A DNA stretch of 64,000 bases, from positions 62,001 to 126,000 of the forward strand of contig JBGTSY010000002.1 in NCBI GenBank assembly GCA_041940025.1, read 5' to 3'. Shown here piece by piece: positions 1 through 9,068 of the stretch. Origin of the DNA: UBA5859 sp041940025 (GTDB taxonomy: Bacteria > Pseudomonadota > Gammaproteobacteria > UBA5859). How positions within the stretch are numbered: the stretch's first letter is position 1; the number at the start of each line of letters is the position of its first letter. Position numbers and translations under genes: made by a program. The notes under the pieces are model-generated. The model had not been told where the DNA came from. It saw only the letters and a list, made by a program, of their open reading frames with translations, and searched no databases.

Positions 1-1
1 A

Positions 2-520
2 CGAAGGGGCAAGAAGCAGCAGGGCCGCCCCCAGGATAGGTTTCGGTTCACCATAAAAGAGGGGTGGCGTAGTAAAGAACAAGATCAGTTGGTCTGGGAA
101 GATAGCGGGGACGAAAAGATAGAGGCAATGCTTCGAGATATTGCCGAAGAGGTGGTTTTGGCTGGTGAACGTCACTATCGGGCTCAAAAAGAGTATCGAT
201 ATGAGTGGACGCTAGAGCGGAAACAAGAGCTCGAAGAGAAAGAAAGACAGCGAATCGAGACGGAAGCTAGGTTGGAGCGTGAAAGGCTGGAAAAGCTCAG
301 GCAGGACCGCATTCAGCGTTTGTTAGATGAAGCGTCAGCGCATAGGCAAGCCTGTGATATTCGTGATTATATTGCTCGAGTTCTTGAGTTGACTGGTGAT
401 TCGTCATCTTCAGATGAACAGCAGCAATTAATGGCGTGGGCTGAGTGGGCCAGAGTTCAGGCAGATGATCTTGATCCCATCGTTTCTGGGCGTTTTCAGG
501 TAGATGGACTGCCAGAGTAA
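2..520 (+). CDS. C-terminal part of a coiled-coil hypothetical protein (5' end outside the window)
   Basis: The frame is open back to the first base of the window, so only the C-terminal ~172 residues are visible and the true start lies upstream. The visible part begins with a basic, Gln/Arg-rich stretch. It continues into a long Glu/Arg/Lys-rich helix (roughly 187-345) with heptad-like spacing, predicted as a coiled coil, and ends in a short acidic helical domain with alanines and tryptophans. I recall similar tails in uncharacterised bacterial proteins sometimes found in accessory regions, but I assign no function. It converges on pdxA with 146 bases between them. A TTG at 89 could be mistaken for a start, but nothing supports it. 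Confidence 0.7.
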   Translation, partial: RRGKKQQGRPQDRFRFTIKEGWRSKEQDQLVWEDSGDEKIEAMLRDIAEEVVLAGERHYRAQKEYRYEWTLERKQELEEKERQRIETEARLERERLEKLRQDRIQRLLDEASAHRQACDIRDYIARVLELTGDSSSSDEQQQLMAWAEWARVQADDLDPIVSGRFQVDGLPE

Positions 521-666
521 AACGGTCAGAATATCAATGAGATAGGTTTGTCGTTGGTGTCTAATAACTGTGCTCAAAAGTGGCAGCGCACATCTTATCC
601 AACTCCCTAACCCGCTGAGTTACGTGGAAAATTCAGATAGGGGAAGGCTTCTGACCAAATCGTTTC

Positions 667-1671
667 TTAGCCATAATTTGCTGCGCGAGCAAGAGCCATT
701 TCTCTGGCGACTTGACACGCGTAATTTAAACTCTCCGCTGAAGCTTTTCCAGTAGCGGCCAGCGACAGTGCCGTACCATGATCCACAGAAGTTCGAATGA
801 TGGGTAAACCTAAAGTAACATTGACCGCACGACCGAAACTGAGTTGTTTTAAGGTGGGAAGACCTTGATCGTGGTACATAGTGACCACTGCATCGTATTC
901 TGATCGCATTTTTTCAGTAAATATTGAATCAGCAGAACAAGGTCCAATTAGATTGAGACCTTGAGCTTTTAGCTTATCGATCACTGGCTGTATGATTAAG
1001 ATCTCTTCTTCACCCAGCAGTCCATCTTCACCAGCATGAGGGTTTAAACCGCACACTGCTATAGTTGGTTTGTCTAAGTTAAATTCCTCTATTAATGATG
1101 AATTTAAAATTTCGATTGTATTGCTTACGCTATTTTGATTGATTGCCTCTGGTACCTTTTTCAAAGGTAGGTGAGTGGTGACCAGAGCGACCTTTAATGA
1201 ATCACTGACTAGTAACATAACAACCTTTTCAGGATCGCACCGGCATTGTCGCGCCAACCATTCAGTGTGTCCGGTGAATTCAAATCCAGCTGCGTCGATG
1301 ATCTTTTTATGTACCGGCGCGGTCACCATCGCACTGGTACTTTTGTTCATGCATGAATTTAATGCTACCTTTAGGCACTCTATCACATAGGCACTATTTT
1401 CTACATTGAGTTGCCCGGCCTCACTTTGTGCGGCACAGGGAACCGGATGTACAAATAGAGTGTGCGGATCTGACAATTCAAGGTGGGCACCGATAGAGAT
1501 CTCCTGCATATTTAAGGATAGATTCAATATTTTCGCGCGTTCGGTTAATAGTGTCGGATCCGCAATCACTATGGTGTTTTTTAATTGATTACTGGCTGCT
1601 AAAGAGAGTACTAAGTCCGGACCGATTCCGGCAGGCTCTCCTGCGGTCAGCACAAGTGGGGCTAGATGCAT
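667..1671 (-). CDS. pdxA: 4-hydroxythreonine-4-phosphate dehydrogenase
   Basis: PdxA oxidises 4-phosphohydroxy-L-threonine in the DXP-dependent pyridoxal 5'-phosphate pathway; it is cytoplasmic and uses NAD and a divalent metal. The 334-residue product has the usual family length and N-terminal signature (LTAGEPAGIGPDLVL). It also has the metal/substrate histidines in the GHTEW and MYHDQG motifs and the late DHGTA motif. It lies 15 bases downstream of surA on the same strand, the third gene of the lptD-surA-pdxA operon. In most gammaproteobacteria rsmA (ksgA) and apaGH follow; here they do not, and a converging unrelated gene follows instead. Confidence 0.96.
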   Translation of the reverse strand: MHLAPLVLTAGEPAGIGPDLVLSLAASNQLKNTIVIADPTLLTERAKILNLSLNMQEISIGAHLELSDPHTLFVHPVPCAAQSEAGQLNVENSAYVIECLKVALNSCMNKSTSAMVTAPVHKKIIDAAGFEFTGHTEWLARQCRCDPEKVVMLLVSDSLKVALVTTHLPLKKVPEAINQNSVSNTIEILNSSLIEEFNLDKPTIAVCGLNPHAGEDGLLGEEEILIIQPVIDKLKAQGLNLIGPCSADSIFTEKMRSEYDAVVTMYHDQGLPTLKQLSFGRAVNVTLGLPIIRTSVDHGTALSLAATGKASAESLNYACQVAREMALARAANYG

Positions 1672-1686
1672 ACTATCTACAAGAGA

Positions 1687-2994
1687 TTAGAGGCGTACTT
1701 CAACGTACGCTTCGTTGCGCAAATTGTTTAACCAAGCTTGTAGGGCTTCTTCATATTTTTGTTTGCGCAGAATATTGGCCGCACGAACGCGACGGTATTC
1801 TTCTGTATTATCTTGTTCACGACGCTCTAAGACCTGCACAATATGCCAACCATAACGGGTGCGAAAAGGTTCAGAGATTTCGTTGATCGAAAGTTGGTTT
1901 ATCTGTTCTTCGAAAGTGGGTACCAGATCACCTTCGTTCACCCAGCCAAGATCTCCACCGTTGGTGGCTGAGCCTTTATCGGCGGAGTATCGCTGTGCCA
2001 ATTCAGAGAACTCTTCACCCAATTCAATTCGCTCTCGCAATTGTTGTAGTCTATTTCGTGCGATTTGATCAGAGGTGATGGCATCGGATTCTATTAGAAT
2101 ATGACGGGCACGTGTCTGTTTTACCACATGTCTATTAGTATCTATCTTGGCATCCAGTAGCGTCACTATATGAAAGCCACTGGCACTGCGGATCAACGGA
2201 CTAATATCTCCAGGCGTCAAATCCCGAACAATGGGCGCGAATAGGCTGGGAATTTCAGAAGAGCGGCGCCAACCAAGATCGCCCCCTTCCAATGCAAATT
2301 GTCCATCAGAATGGGCCACTGCGGTGGATTTAAAATCCGCACCGTTGAGTAGCTCTTGGCGCAAATTTTCTGCTTGTTTTCTGGCGGCTTTTACCTCTTT
2401 TGGTGCCGCGCCTTCGGCCAGAGCAATTAAGATATGCCCTAAGCGAAATTCTGCCTTTTCGAACTGATCTGTTGTCCAGGACTCTAGGAAAATGTTTATT
2501 TCATCATCTGTGACCACAATATCATTGGCTATTTGACGCTGTTGCAGGCGATTAATGACGATTTGCGTGCGCACATCCTCTCGAAATAAGTCAAAGGGGA
2601 TACCATCCGCGGTGACTGCTTGAATAAATTGATCATAGGGCATACCGTTTTGCTGTGCGATGCGTTCAATGGCGCTATTGACCATCTCATCGTCCGCGCG
2701 AATATTGTTTAGAGTGGCCAGCTGAAGTTGTAGCTCCGTGAGAATGAGTCTCTCAAGCACTTGGCGACGTAACACCGCATCCGGTGGCAGGGTAGTTTGA
2801 TTCCGTGCTAATTGGGCTTGGATCTCTCGCATTTTTGCAGTCAATTCTGTATCGGTGATCACATGATTGTTGACGACCGCGACTATTCGATCCAACTCTT
2901 TCGCTGATGTGGAATAGCAACTGAAAACAGTAATAATGAGTAGTAGAAACTTGATCAAGAAAACTCTGCTGAGAGAGGGTTCGCGGCTATTCAT
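1687..2994 (-). CDS. surA: Periplasmic peptidyl-prolyl isomerase/chaperone SurA
   Basis: SurA escorts unfolded outer-membrane proteins, including LptD, through the periplasm. The 435-residue protein has an N-terminal signal peptide (hydrophobic residues ~10-30), an N-terminal SurA chaperone domain (~35-170) and two parvulin domains (about 180-285 and 290-390). These carry the GHILIA / RHILIE strands and two GGDLGW motifs typical of the family. Its start codon overlaps the lptD stop by 4 bases, indicating translational coupling, and pdxA follows after 15 bases. The arrangement is the standard gammaproteobacterial one. Confidence 0.96.
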   Translation of the reverse strand: MNSREPSLSRVFLIKFLLLIITVFSCYSTSAKELDRIVAVVNNHVITDTELTAKMREIQAQLARNQTTLPPDAVLRRQVLERLILTELQLQLATLNNIRADDEMVNSAIERIAQQNGMPYDQFIQAVTADGIPFDLFREDVRTQIVINRLQQRQIANDIVVTDDEINIFLESWTTDQFEKAEFRLGHILIALAEGAAPKEVKAARKQAENLRQELLNGADFKSTAVAHSDGQFALEGGDLGWRRSSEIPSLFAPIVRDLTPGDISPLIRSASGFHIVTLLDAKIDTNRHVVKQTRARHILIESDAITSDQIARNRLQQLRERIELGEEFSELAQRYSADKGSATNGGDLGWVNEGDLVPTFEEQINQLSINEISEPFRTRYGWHIVQVLERREQDNTEEYRRVRAANILRKQKYEEALQAWLNNLRNEAYVEVRL

Positions 2995-5192
2995 AATTGA
3001 CTAAATATATCCTTTTGTATCTGTTCCGTAATTTTATTACCGACTTTGCCCAAGCCTTTTAATTCCAATTGTGCTTGAATGGCGGTGTTTTTGTCGCCTG
3101 TTTCGTCTCTAACATATTGCCGGGCCAGTAGGGCAATGCTCCAACAACAACTGTTATACTCAAAGCCAGCATAAGAATCCACTGTCGCATTGTCTCGTAC
3201 CGAATAATTCCAGTTAGCAAAACCATTCACTCGCTGAAACATAGGCCAGTAAAAGCCCACCACGGACTGTTCGAATAAGACACGATCAAAACGATATTCC
3301 AGTTTCGCACCCCGTCGACTCGCTTTGCGGAAAGTCACCGAGGTAGAGGCTTTATCCATGCGGTTATCGAAAGGATCGTATTGAACAAAGGTATTAAATC
3401 TCCAATCACTAGAAACAGTGATATTCAACTCGCCCAGTAGGTCACTGGTACTACGGGTATCTCTGTTGTTCGCTACTATATCAACTTCTCGATCCTGCAA
3501 ATAAATAATTTGACCAATGGTGCCTTTAATGACTTCTTCAGAGGTGACACTGTTGAATAAACGAGAAGTGACAGCGACACTCAATTGCTCGGTATCGCCA
3601 ACGCGATCGGCTCCACTAAATCGATTGATTTGGAAAAGTCTGGCAAAGTTAAAATCTGGAATAGTGGTGTCAAATATAGGGATATCATCCTGACTACGTT
3701 CTGGGATACTCAGATAAAATAGGTGAGGTTCTAAAGTTTGTAAAAAAAGTGAGTCGAATAGAGTCAAATCTCTTTCAAGGAAAATTCCCCCATCCACGGA
3801 TATAATGGGCAGAGTTCTGCGCAGGGTATCTGTTTCCGTCTTGACTAAGGGATCAATTTCATAGGCGGTGTGCCTGAGTTGAATACTTGGGGTGAAGTAA
3901 CCAGCGGCTCTACGCCATGGACGAGACAGTCCCACTGATATATCTGCGCGTGTTCCTGTAATTGCATCGTCTTTGTCGAAATAGACCAGCTCTGAATTTA
4001 ATTGAGGGCGTATACCCCAACCCACCGCCGGAAGTTGGCTGGTTAATAGTAATTGAGGCAGTTTTCGATAGGGATCTAAAGACTCCGGTATGGTGTCATC
4101 AATGGTCTGGAAGCCAAGTAATCTTGATTCGAATATCCATTTTGGACTGGTATAGAGTGCGCTTAGCTCGTTTTCCAGGTGAGTTAAAGTAGTCAGCCGG
4201 GTGCCTTCCTCGAAGTCCGTTAAAAAATCAGCATCTGATACGTAGTTTAATGTCGCCGTACCTAACCAGCGCCGGGTCGGGATCCAGACATGGTTTAACT
4301 GTGCATGCTCGCGTCTCTCCATTCGTTTTTTATCATTTTCGATAATATCCAATTGCCAGCTACCGGAGTGTTCCTCAGTTAAAAACCTATATTGGTTTCG
4401 CAATAGGAGACCTCGGTGTTCGATAAAATTTGGCGAAATGGTGGCATCTTGATTAGGCGCAATATTCCAATAAATGGGTACTTCAATGCCAAATCCGTCC
4501 TCCTGGCTGCGGCTCAGACTAATTGGTAAGATGCCGCTCATACGCTGATCCCCTATGGGAAATTGAATGTAAGGCAAATAAAATAGCGGAACAGCAAAGA
4601 GGTGTAGACTGATACTCGTGGCGCGACCCTGTGATTTTTCGTTATCTATCTGCAATCTATCTGCTTGCAAATACCAGCTGCGATCATTGAGAGGACATGC
4701 GGTATAGGTGGCATCCTCTAAGACGATTAGGCCGGAGGACTTTAAAGATATTTCTTCAGCGAATCCTTGTACTTGGTGCTCAAAAAATTGATAAAACACT
4801 TCCTCTATTTGGCCGGTCTTATCTCCCAGTGCGTAATTTAAATTTTCTCCACGAAAGAGTGCATAATTGTCCACATAGATGGTCGGACCATGGGTAGAGA
4901 TAAAGTGATCTTCAATGTCGTAAAAGAGATTCTCACTGGAGATCCTACGGTGGGGTTGGCTGGCCAGCACCTCTCCATGAGCCTCTACTAATGTGCGTGT
5001 TTGATAGCGAATGGTATTGGCACTGAGATCCACCGGCGCTTCGTCGTCAATTGGCCCTGTGGAGAGATCTAGTCCGGAATCGAGCAGAGGACAGGATGCA
5101 GGCGCGGCCAGACTAGGGGTGAGCATACCGACACCGGCAATGCTGCTTAAGCAATAAAACAGCGTCAAAAGGATATTCTGAGCTAATTTCAT
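2991..5192 (-). CDS. lptD: LPS-assembly outer membrane protein LptD
   Basis: LptD forms the outer-membrane beta-barrel of the LPS translocon with LptE, receiving LPS from the periplasmic LptA bridge. The 733-residue product has a signal peptide (about 1-29) and an N-terminal OstA/LptA-like jellyroll (~55-170, with the DLSANTIRYQ start). A long C-terminal barrel rich in alternating aromatic/polar strands follows. Disulfide cysteines are visible: one just after the signal peptide, one near residue 170 and an adjacent pair near the C terminus (NSCCW), matching the known LptD disulfide pattern. It is the first gene of lptD-surA-pdxA and is divergent from amgK. Confidence 0.96.
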   Translation of the reverse strand: MKLAQNILLTLFYCLSSIAGVGMLTPSLAAPASCPLLDSGLDLSTGPIDDEAPVDLSANTIRYQTRTLVEAHGEVLASQPHRRISSENLFYDIEDHFISTHGPTIYVDNYALFRGENLNYALGDKTGQIEEVFYQFFEHQVQGFAEEISLKSSGLIVLEDATYTACPLNDRSWYLQADRLQIDNEKSQGRATSISLHLFAVPLFYLPYIQFPIGDQRMSGILPISLSRSQEDGFGIEVPIYWNIAPNQDATISPNFIEHRGLLLRNQYRFLTEEHSGSWQLDIIENDKKRMERREHAQLNHVWIPTRRWLGTATLNYVSDADFLTDFEEGTRLTTLTHLENELSALYTSPKWIFESRLLGFQTIDDTIPESLDPYRKLPQLLLTSQLPAVGWGIRPQLNSELVYFDKDDAITGTRADISVGLSRPWRRAAGYFTPSIQLRHTAYEIDPLVKTETDTLRRTLPIISVDGGIFLERDLTLFDSLFLQTLEPHLFYLSIPERSQDDIPIFDTTIPDFNFARLFQINRFSGADRVGDTEQLSVAVTSRLFNSVTSEEVIKGTIGQIIYLQDREVDIVANNRDTRSTSDLLGELNITVSSDWRFNTFVQYDPFDNRMDKASTSVTFRKASRRGAKLEYRFDRVLFEQSVVGFYWPMFQRVNGFANWNYSVRDNATVDSYAGFEYNSCCWSIALLARQYVRDETGDKNTAIQAQLELKGLGKVGNKITEQIQKDIFSQL

Positions 5193-5295
5193 CCTGTTAG
5201 GTGGATCCTACTGAAAAACTGAAGGTGGTTGGCTTGGTGTGGTGCAGCAATCATCGTAGGGGTAAATTATGTCATTTCATTCCTACACTGGCCAG

Positions 5296-5324
5296 TTCAT
5301 TGCTTAATAGTTGAGGATTATAAT
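5296..5324 (+). promoter_or_regulatory. Candidate sigma-70 promoter for amgK-murU
   Basis: In the 170-base divergent region between lptD and amgK there is a perfect -10 hexamer TATAAT at 5319-5324. A weak -35-like TTCATT lies at 5296-5301 with a 17-base spacer. It sits 39 bases before the amgK start. The assignment is by inspection only. Confidence 0.45.
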
Positions 5325-5362
5325 CTGAACAATTCATTTTCGTGTTTCGATAGGAAAACCCT

Positions 5363-6385
5363 TTGAGTCAAAAGTGTGATGAGAGACTAGAGCAGGCAGT
5401 GGCATGGTGCAGCCAAGTTTTGTCCAGTGCCCACCCGGAGGTGACGCCCGCTTCAGCGGATGCCAGTTTTCGACGTTATTTTCGTGTCCGTCATCGGAAC
5501 AGAAGTTATATTCTAATGGATGCGCCACCCGAGCAGGAAGACTGTGGCCCATTTATACATGGTGCTCAAATCTTTGCAGCGTCCGGTGTTTCTGTGCCAG
5601 AAATTTATTATCAAGATTTACAGAATGGATTTCTATTGTTAGAGGATTTTGGTGATCTGCTCTATCTGCAATGTTTGAGTGCGGAAAATGCGGCTAACAT
5701 GTATGGCATGGCCATTGGTGAATTGATTCGCATCCAAAGCGCTCCTGCTGCTGAATTTCCCAACTACGATCGCGCCCTGTTGATGCAGGAGATGGAACTG
5801 TTTGCCACTTGGTATTTGGGCAAACACCTTGGTTTGGAGCTGAATGTGGCAGCCAAAGAGGTCTTGCATCAGAGTGTTAGCACGCTCGCGGAGAGTGCGC
5901 TCGAGCAACCGCGGGTAGCGGTTCACCGGGATTTTCATAGTCGGAATCTAGTTTGGCGGCATGACAAAGCGCCGGGCGTACTAGATTTCCAGGACGCAGT
6001 ATTTGGCCCCATTACCTATGATCTGGTCTCTCTACTCAAGGATTGCTATATTGCCTGGCCGAAAAAATTTATCGATCAAATGGTGGAGGAATATTTTTCC
6101 CAATATTCTCTCTGTATCGGCGCGCCGGAATGGCAGGCAAAAGAGTTTAGGCGCTGGTTTCATCTCATGGGGATTCAGCGTCATCTCAAGGCAATCGGTA
6201 TATTTGCGCGTCTAAACCATCGGGACGGAAAGCCCGCTTACCTGATGCATGTGCCGCGAGTGATGGCCTACCTGTTGGACGCCACAGCTGGTTATCATCC
6301 ACTATTTGGGTTGAGGGAGTTCTTCTTGGAGCAGGTCATTCCCGCAGATCCCAGTTTGCATCGATTACTGGAACGTAACGAATGA
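5363..6385 (+). CDS. amgK: N-acetylmuramate/N-acetylglucosamine anomeric kinase AmgK
   Basis: AmgK phosphorylates the anomeric carbon of MurNAc/GlcNAc released during peptidoglycan turnover, feeding the MurU shortcut that bypasses de novo UDP-MurNAc synthesis. The 340-residue protein is an APH/choline-kinase-fold phosphotransferase: RRYFRV near the N terminus, a catalytic loop VHRDFHSRNL (~residues 191-200) and the metal site LDFQDA shortly after. The start is TTG at 5363. An in-frame TAG lies 12 bases upstream, and AGGA at 5352-5355 is properly spaced for the TTG. The stop overlaps the murU start (ATGA), so the two are coupled. The location beside lptD matches Pseudomonas. Confidence 0.92.
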   Translation: MSQKCDERLEQAVAWCSQVLSSAHPEVTPASADASFRRYFRVRHRNRSYILMDAPPEQEDCGPFIHGAQIFAASGVSVPEIYYQDLQNGFLLLEDFGDLLYLQCLSAENAANMYGMAIGELIRIQSAPAAEFPNYDRALLMQEMELFATWYLGKHLGLELNVAAKEVLHQSVSTLAESALEQPRVAVHRDFHSRNLVWRHDKAPGVLDFQDAVFGPITYDLVSLLKDCYIAWPKKFIDQMVEEYFSQYSLCIGAPEWQAKEFRRWFHLMGIQRHLKAIGIFARLNHRDGKPAYLMHVPRVMAYLLDATAGYHPLFGLREFFLEQVIPADPSLHRLLERNE

Positions 6386-7047
6386 AGGCGATGATTTTGG
6401 CCGCAGGTCTTGGTAGGCGTATGGGTGCATTAACGCAGACCATGCCCAAACCTCTGTTAGCCGTAGATGGGCGCCCCCTAATTGATTACCATCTACAGGC
6501 TTTGGCTACCGCTGGCGTCGCGGAAGTCGTTATCAATCTACATCATCTGGCGGACCAGATAGAGCAGTTTGTGGGCTCTGGCAAGCGCTGGGGTGTGTCA
6601 GTCACCTACTCCCGTGAACCTCAGCTATTAGAAACCGGTGGGGGCATTTTGCAAGCATTGCCGCTTTTGGGGCAGGAGCCTTTTTGGTTAGTGAATGGAG
6701 ATATTTATACCGATTTTGACTTTTCTCTATTTAGAAGAAAGATGACCAAGCACGCGCATCTGGTTTTGGTGCCCAATCCACCGCACCATCCCGAGGGAGA
6801 TTTTGTCTTAGGATCGGATGGGCAATTAGGGTTAGCGGGTGGTCAAAAACATACTTACAGCGGCATTGCATTGTTGTCCGCCAAACTCTTTGCGCACCGA
6901 CAGCCAGGGGTGTTTGGTCTAGGCGCGCTTCTCAAAGAGCACGCCCAGTTAGGCTTTATTTCAGGTGAACTTCATCAGGGTCGGTGGTCGGATATAGGTA
7001 CACCTGACAGGTTGATGCACCAGCGCCAGACAAAATTTGGTGGTTAA
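6382..7047 (+). CDS. murU: N-acetylmuramate-1-phosphate uridylyltransferase MurU
   Basis: MurU transfers UMP to MurNAc-1-phosphate, giving UDP-MurNAc directly for cell-wall synthesis; this route is associated with fosfomycin tolerance in pseudomonads. The 221-residue product starts with the nucleotidyltransferase signature AAGLGRRMGALT and continues with PKPLLAVDGRPLI. It has the metal-binding aspartate in VNGDIYTD, and near the C terminus a WSDIGTP motif. Its start overlaps the amgK stop by four bases. The next gene is convergent, 7 bases away. Confidence 0.93.
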   Translation: MKAMILAAGLGRRMGALTQTMPKPLLAVDGRPLIDYHLQALATAGVAEVVINLHHLADQIEQFVGSGKRWGVSVTYSREPQLLETGGGILQALPLLGQEPFWLVNGDIYTDFDFSLFRRKMTKHAHLVLVPNPPHHPEGDFVLGSDGQLGLAGGQKHTYSGIALLSAKLFAHRQPGVFGLGALLKEHAQLGFISGELHQGRWSDIGTPDRLMHQRQTKFGG

Positions 7048-7054
7048 AGCTGCA

Positions 7055-7654
7055 CTAGGGCGCTGTCGGATCCTTCGGTTGCGGCTGAAATCCATACTTT
7101 TTAGGTACTTCGTCAGCGGTAATAGCTAACAATGGCCGACTTTGACCCAATAAGGCGACATATACTTTGGCATCGGAAATATCTCTGGGGGGCGCAGAAA
7201 AGAATAGCTCGAGCGCCTCTTCACTCAGCGGATGGCCCTCTTGCGTCTGTAGGCTGGTGAATAATTTGACTAAATCCCGGTTATCGACAAGACCTATACC
7301 CCATTCGGTTTCTAGCAGGATATTGCCCTGCTCATCTATCCAGGCATTTTTCAGAGAGTTTACCGTTAGTTGTGTGTGTGTTCGCAAAATGAGTGGCTGT
7401 TGCGGCTGTTGGTACAGTCCATAGATCCAAGGTGTATAATCTAATGCCACGTAGACTTTTTGCGGACCATTTTGAAAAAACCAACGACCCACTCGATCGC
7501 ATAGATAGTTGCGGTCGATAAACTCGATGACTTTAGGATGGTGGATGGGTTCATTTTGAATTAACCAGCGTCCGCGTCTGTCTAGTCGGAGCCAGCCATA
7601 ATTTGCTGGCACATTTGGCCATTTTTCTAATGCACGTTGAACACTTTTATCCAA
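7055..7654 (-). CDS. DUF1285 family protein
   Basis: A 199-residue cytoplasmic protein of the DUF1285 family, of unknown biochemical role. It has no signal peptide or membrane segment. Features consistent with the family are the early WLRLDRRGRW and HPKVIEFI segments and the VALDYTPW and RTHTQLTVN strands. It is convergent with murU (7 bases between stops) and divergent from the patatin gene. The family assignment is from recollection of its conserved sequence and I would not extend it to a function. Confidence 0.75.
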   Translation of the reverse strand: MDKSVQRALEKWPNVPANYGWLRLDRRGRWLIQNEPIHHPKVIEFIDRNYLCDRVGRWFFQNGPQKVYVALDYTPWIYGLYQQPQQPLILRTHTQLTVNSLKNAWIDEQGNILLETEWGIGLVDNRDLVKLFTSLQTQEGHPLSEEALELFFSAPPRDISDAKVYVALLGQSRPLLAITADEVPKKYGFQPQPKDPTAP

Positions 7655-7787
7655 TGGTGTTACCCCAGAAAAAATTAAATTCAGATTGAGTAAAATAGAA
7701 CATTGAGATTATCTTGAATTCACGCTTTTTAGATTCTGGTGTTTAAGCCGTTACTTTTGGAATAGGTTATCGCAAAATAATAGACTC

Positions 7788-9008
7788 ATGGAAGAGCTAA
7801 ATAGATCTAAAACGGCGATGGTGCTGTCGGGAGGCGGGGGCCGAGGCGCTTACGAAGCCGGAATCTTACTTTATATCCGCGATCGGTTGGATAAACGTCT
7901 AGGGTATGCCACGCCCATTGATATTGTCACCGGTACCAGTGTGGGTGCCATTAATGCTGCATTTATGGCCGCGACCATGAATGATCCTGCACAGCAGGGA
8001 CACGATCTCTGTCAGGCTTGGCGCAGTTTAGAAGTGGAAAATCTAATGTCACTTCACGCAAGAGATTTTCTACGTGCACTTCGTCATCTGTTGGGTGGGC
8101 GCCCCCCTCGCAACATGCAGACAGTGGTGCGTTATGGAGGATTAATCGACAGCTCAGGCTTGGAGCATTTTGTCGCTCGCACGATCCCTTGGCGAAATAT
8201 ACGGCATAACCTTAAAGTCGGGGCGCTGCAATCCTTGGCGGTGTCTACTACCAAGGTTAGGGACGGGCATTCGGTAGTATTTCTAGATGAAGGTTTTGTC
8301 GAAAAGCGTTCTTGGAGCGGAAGACCCTATACTGAGGTTCGCCAAACCCGTATCAGTCCGCGTCATGTATTGGCGTCGGCTTCGATCCCGCTACTGTTTG
8401 CTTCGGTACGTATTGGGCAAGATTTTTATACAGACGGTGGCTTGAGACAGAATACGCCTCTTTCACCGGCATTACGTTTGGGGGCGGATCGAATTTTGGT
8501 GGTCTCCTTGCGACATGAGGAGAGTATTAGACCTGTTGCACCACCCAGCGAAATGGTTTTGCCACGGCCTCTATTCTTATTAGGCAAAATGCTTAATGCT
8601 TTGTTGTTAGATCACACAGAGTATGACTTGGAGCAATTAGAGCGTACAAACGCCCTGATTCAGGCTGGAACTGAGGCGTTTGGTGAGGATTTTCAAGCTA
8701 TTCTAAATCAAAAATTGGGGCGCAAACCCAATAATCCGATGCGTCCCATTGAACAGGTTCATATTCGACCGTCAGTAGATATAGGAGCGATGGCTTCAGA
8801 CTATGTTAAATCCGGTCGGGTGAAATTAAAAAGCAAATTGGCTCAATGGCTTCTAGGCAAACTATCAAGCGGCGAGTCACGCCATGAGAATGATTTTTTA
8901 ACCTATTTATTATTCGATGGCGGATTTGCATCCGAATTAATTGATTTAGGATATCACGACGCGGCAGCCCATGAAGATGAATTGGTTAAACTATTCGGCG
9001 TTCATTAG
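7788..9008 (+). CDS. Patatin-like phospholipase
   Basis: A 406-residue patatin-family serine lipase/acyl hydrolase. The oxyanion-hole glycine motif GGGGRGAYEAG is at residues ~15-25, the nucleophile elbow GTSVGA (Ser ~52) follows, and the catalytic aspartate lies in DGGLRQN (~222). These form the Ser-Asp dyad of the family. There is no signal peptide, so it is probably cytoplasmic or membrane-peripheral. The C-terminal ~150 residues are helical and typical of bacterial patatin proteins. Substrate is unknown. The start ATG at 7788 lacks a strong ribosome-binding site. Confidence 0.88.
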   Translation: MEELNRSKTAMVLSGGGGRGAYEAGILLYIRDRLDKRLGYATPIDIVTGTSVGAINAAFMAATMNDPAQQGHDLCQAWRSLEVENLMSLHARDFLRALRHLLGGRPPRNMQTVVRYGGLIDSSGLEHFVARTIPWRNIRHNLKVGALQSLAVSTTKVRDGHSVVFLDEGFVEKRSWSGRPYTEVRQTRISPRHVLASASIPLLFASVRIGQDFYTDGGLRQNTPLSPALRLGADRILVVSLRHEESIRPVAPPSEMVLPRPLFLLGKMLNALLLDHTEYDLEQLERTNALIQAGTEAFGEDFQAILNQKLGRKPNNPMRPIEQVHIRPSVDIGAMASDYVKSGRVKLKSKLAQWLLGKLSSGESRHENDFLTYLLFDGGFASELIDLGYHDAAAHEDELVKLFGVH

Positions 9009-9068
9009 CTAACGTATTGATATTTTACTTGCTTTAGCCGGTGGTGTCGTACGCAGTATAGTGACGAC

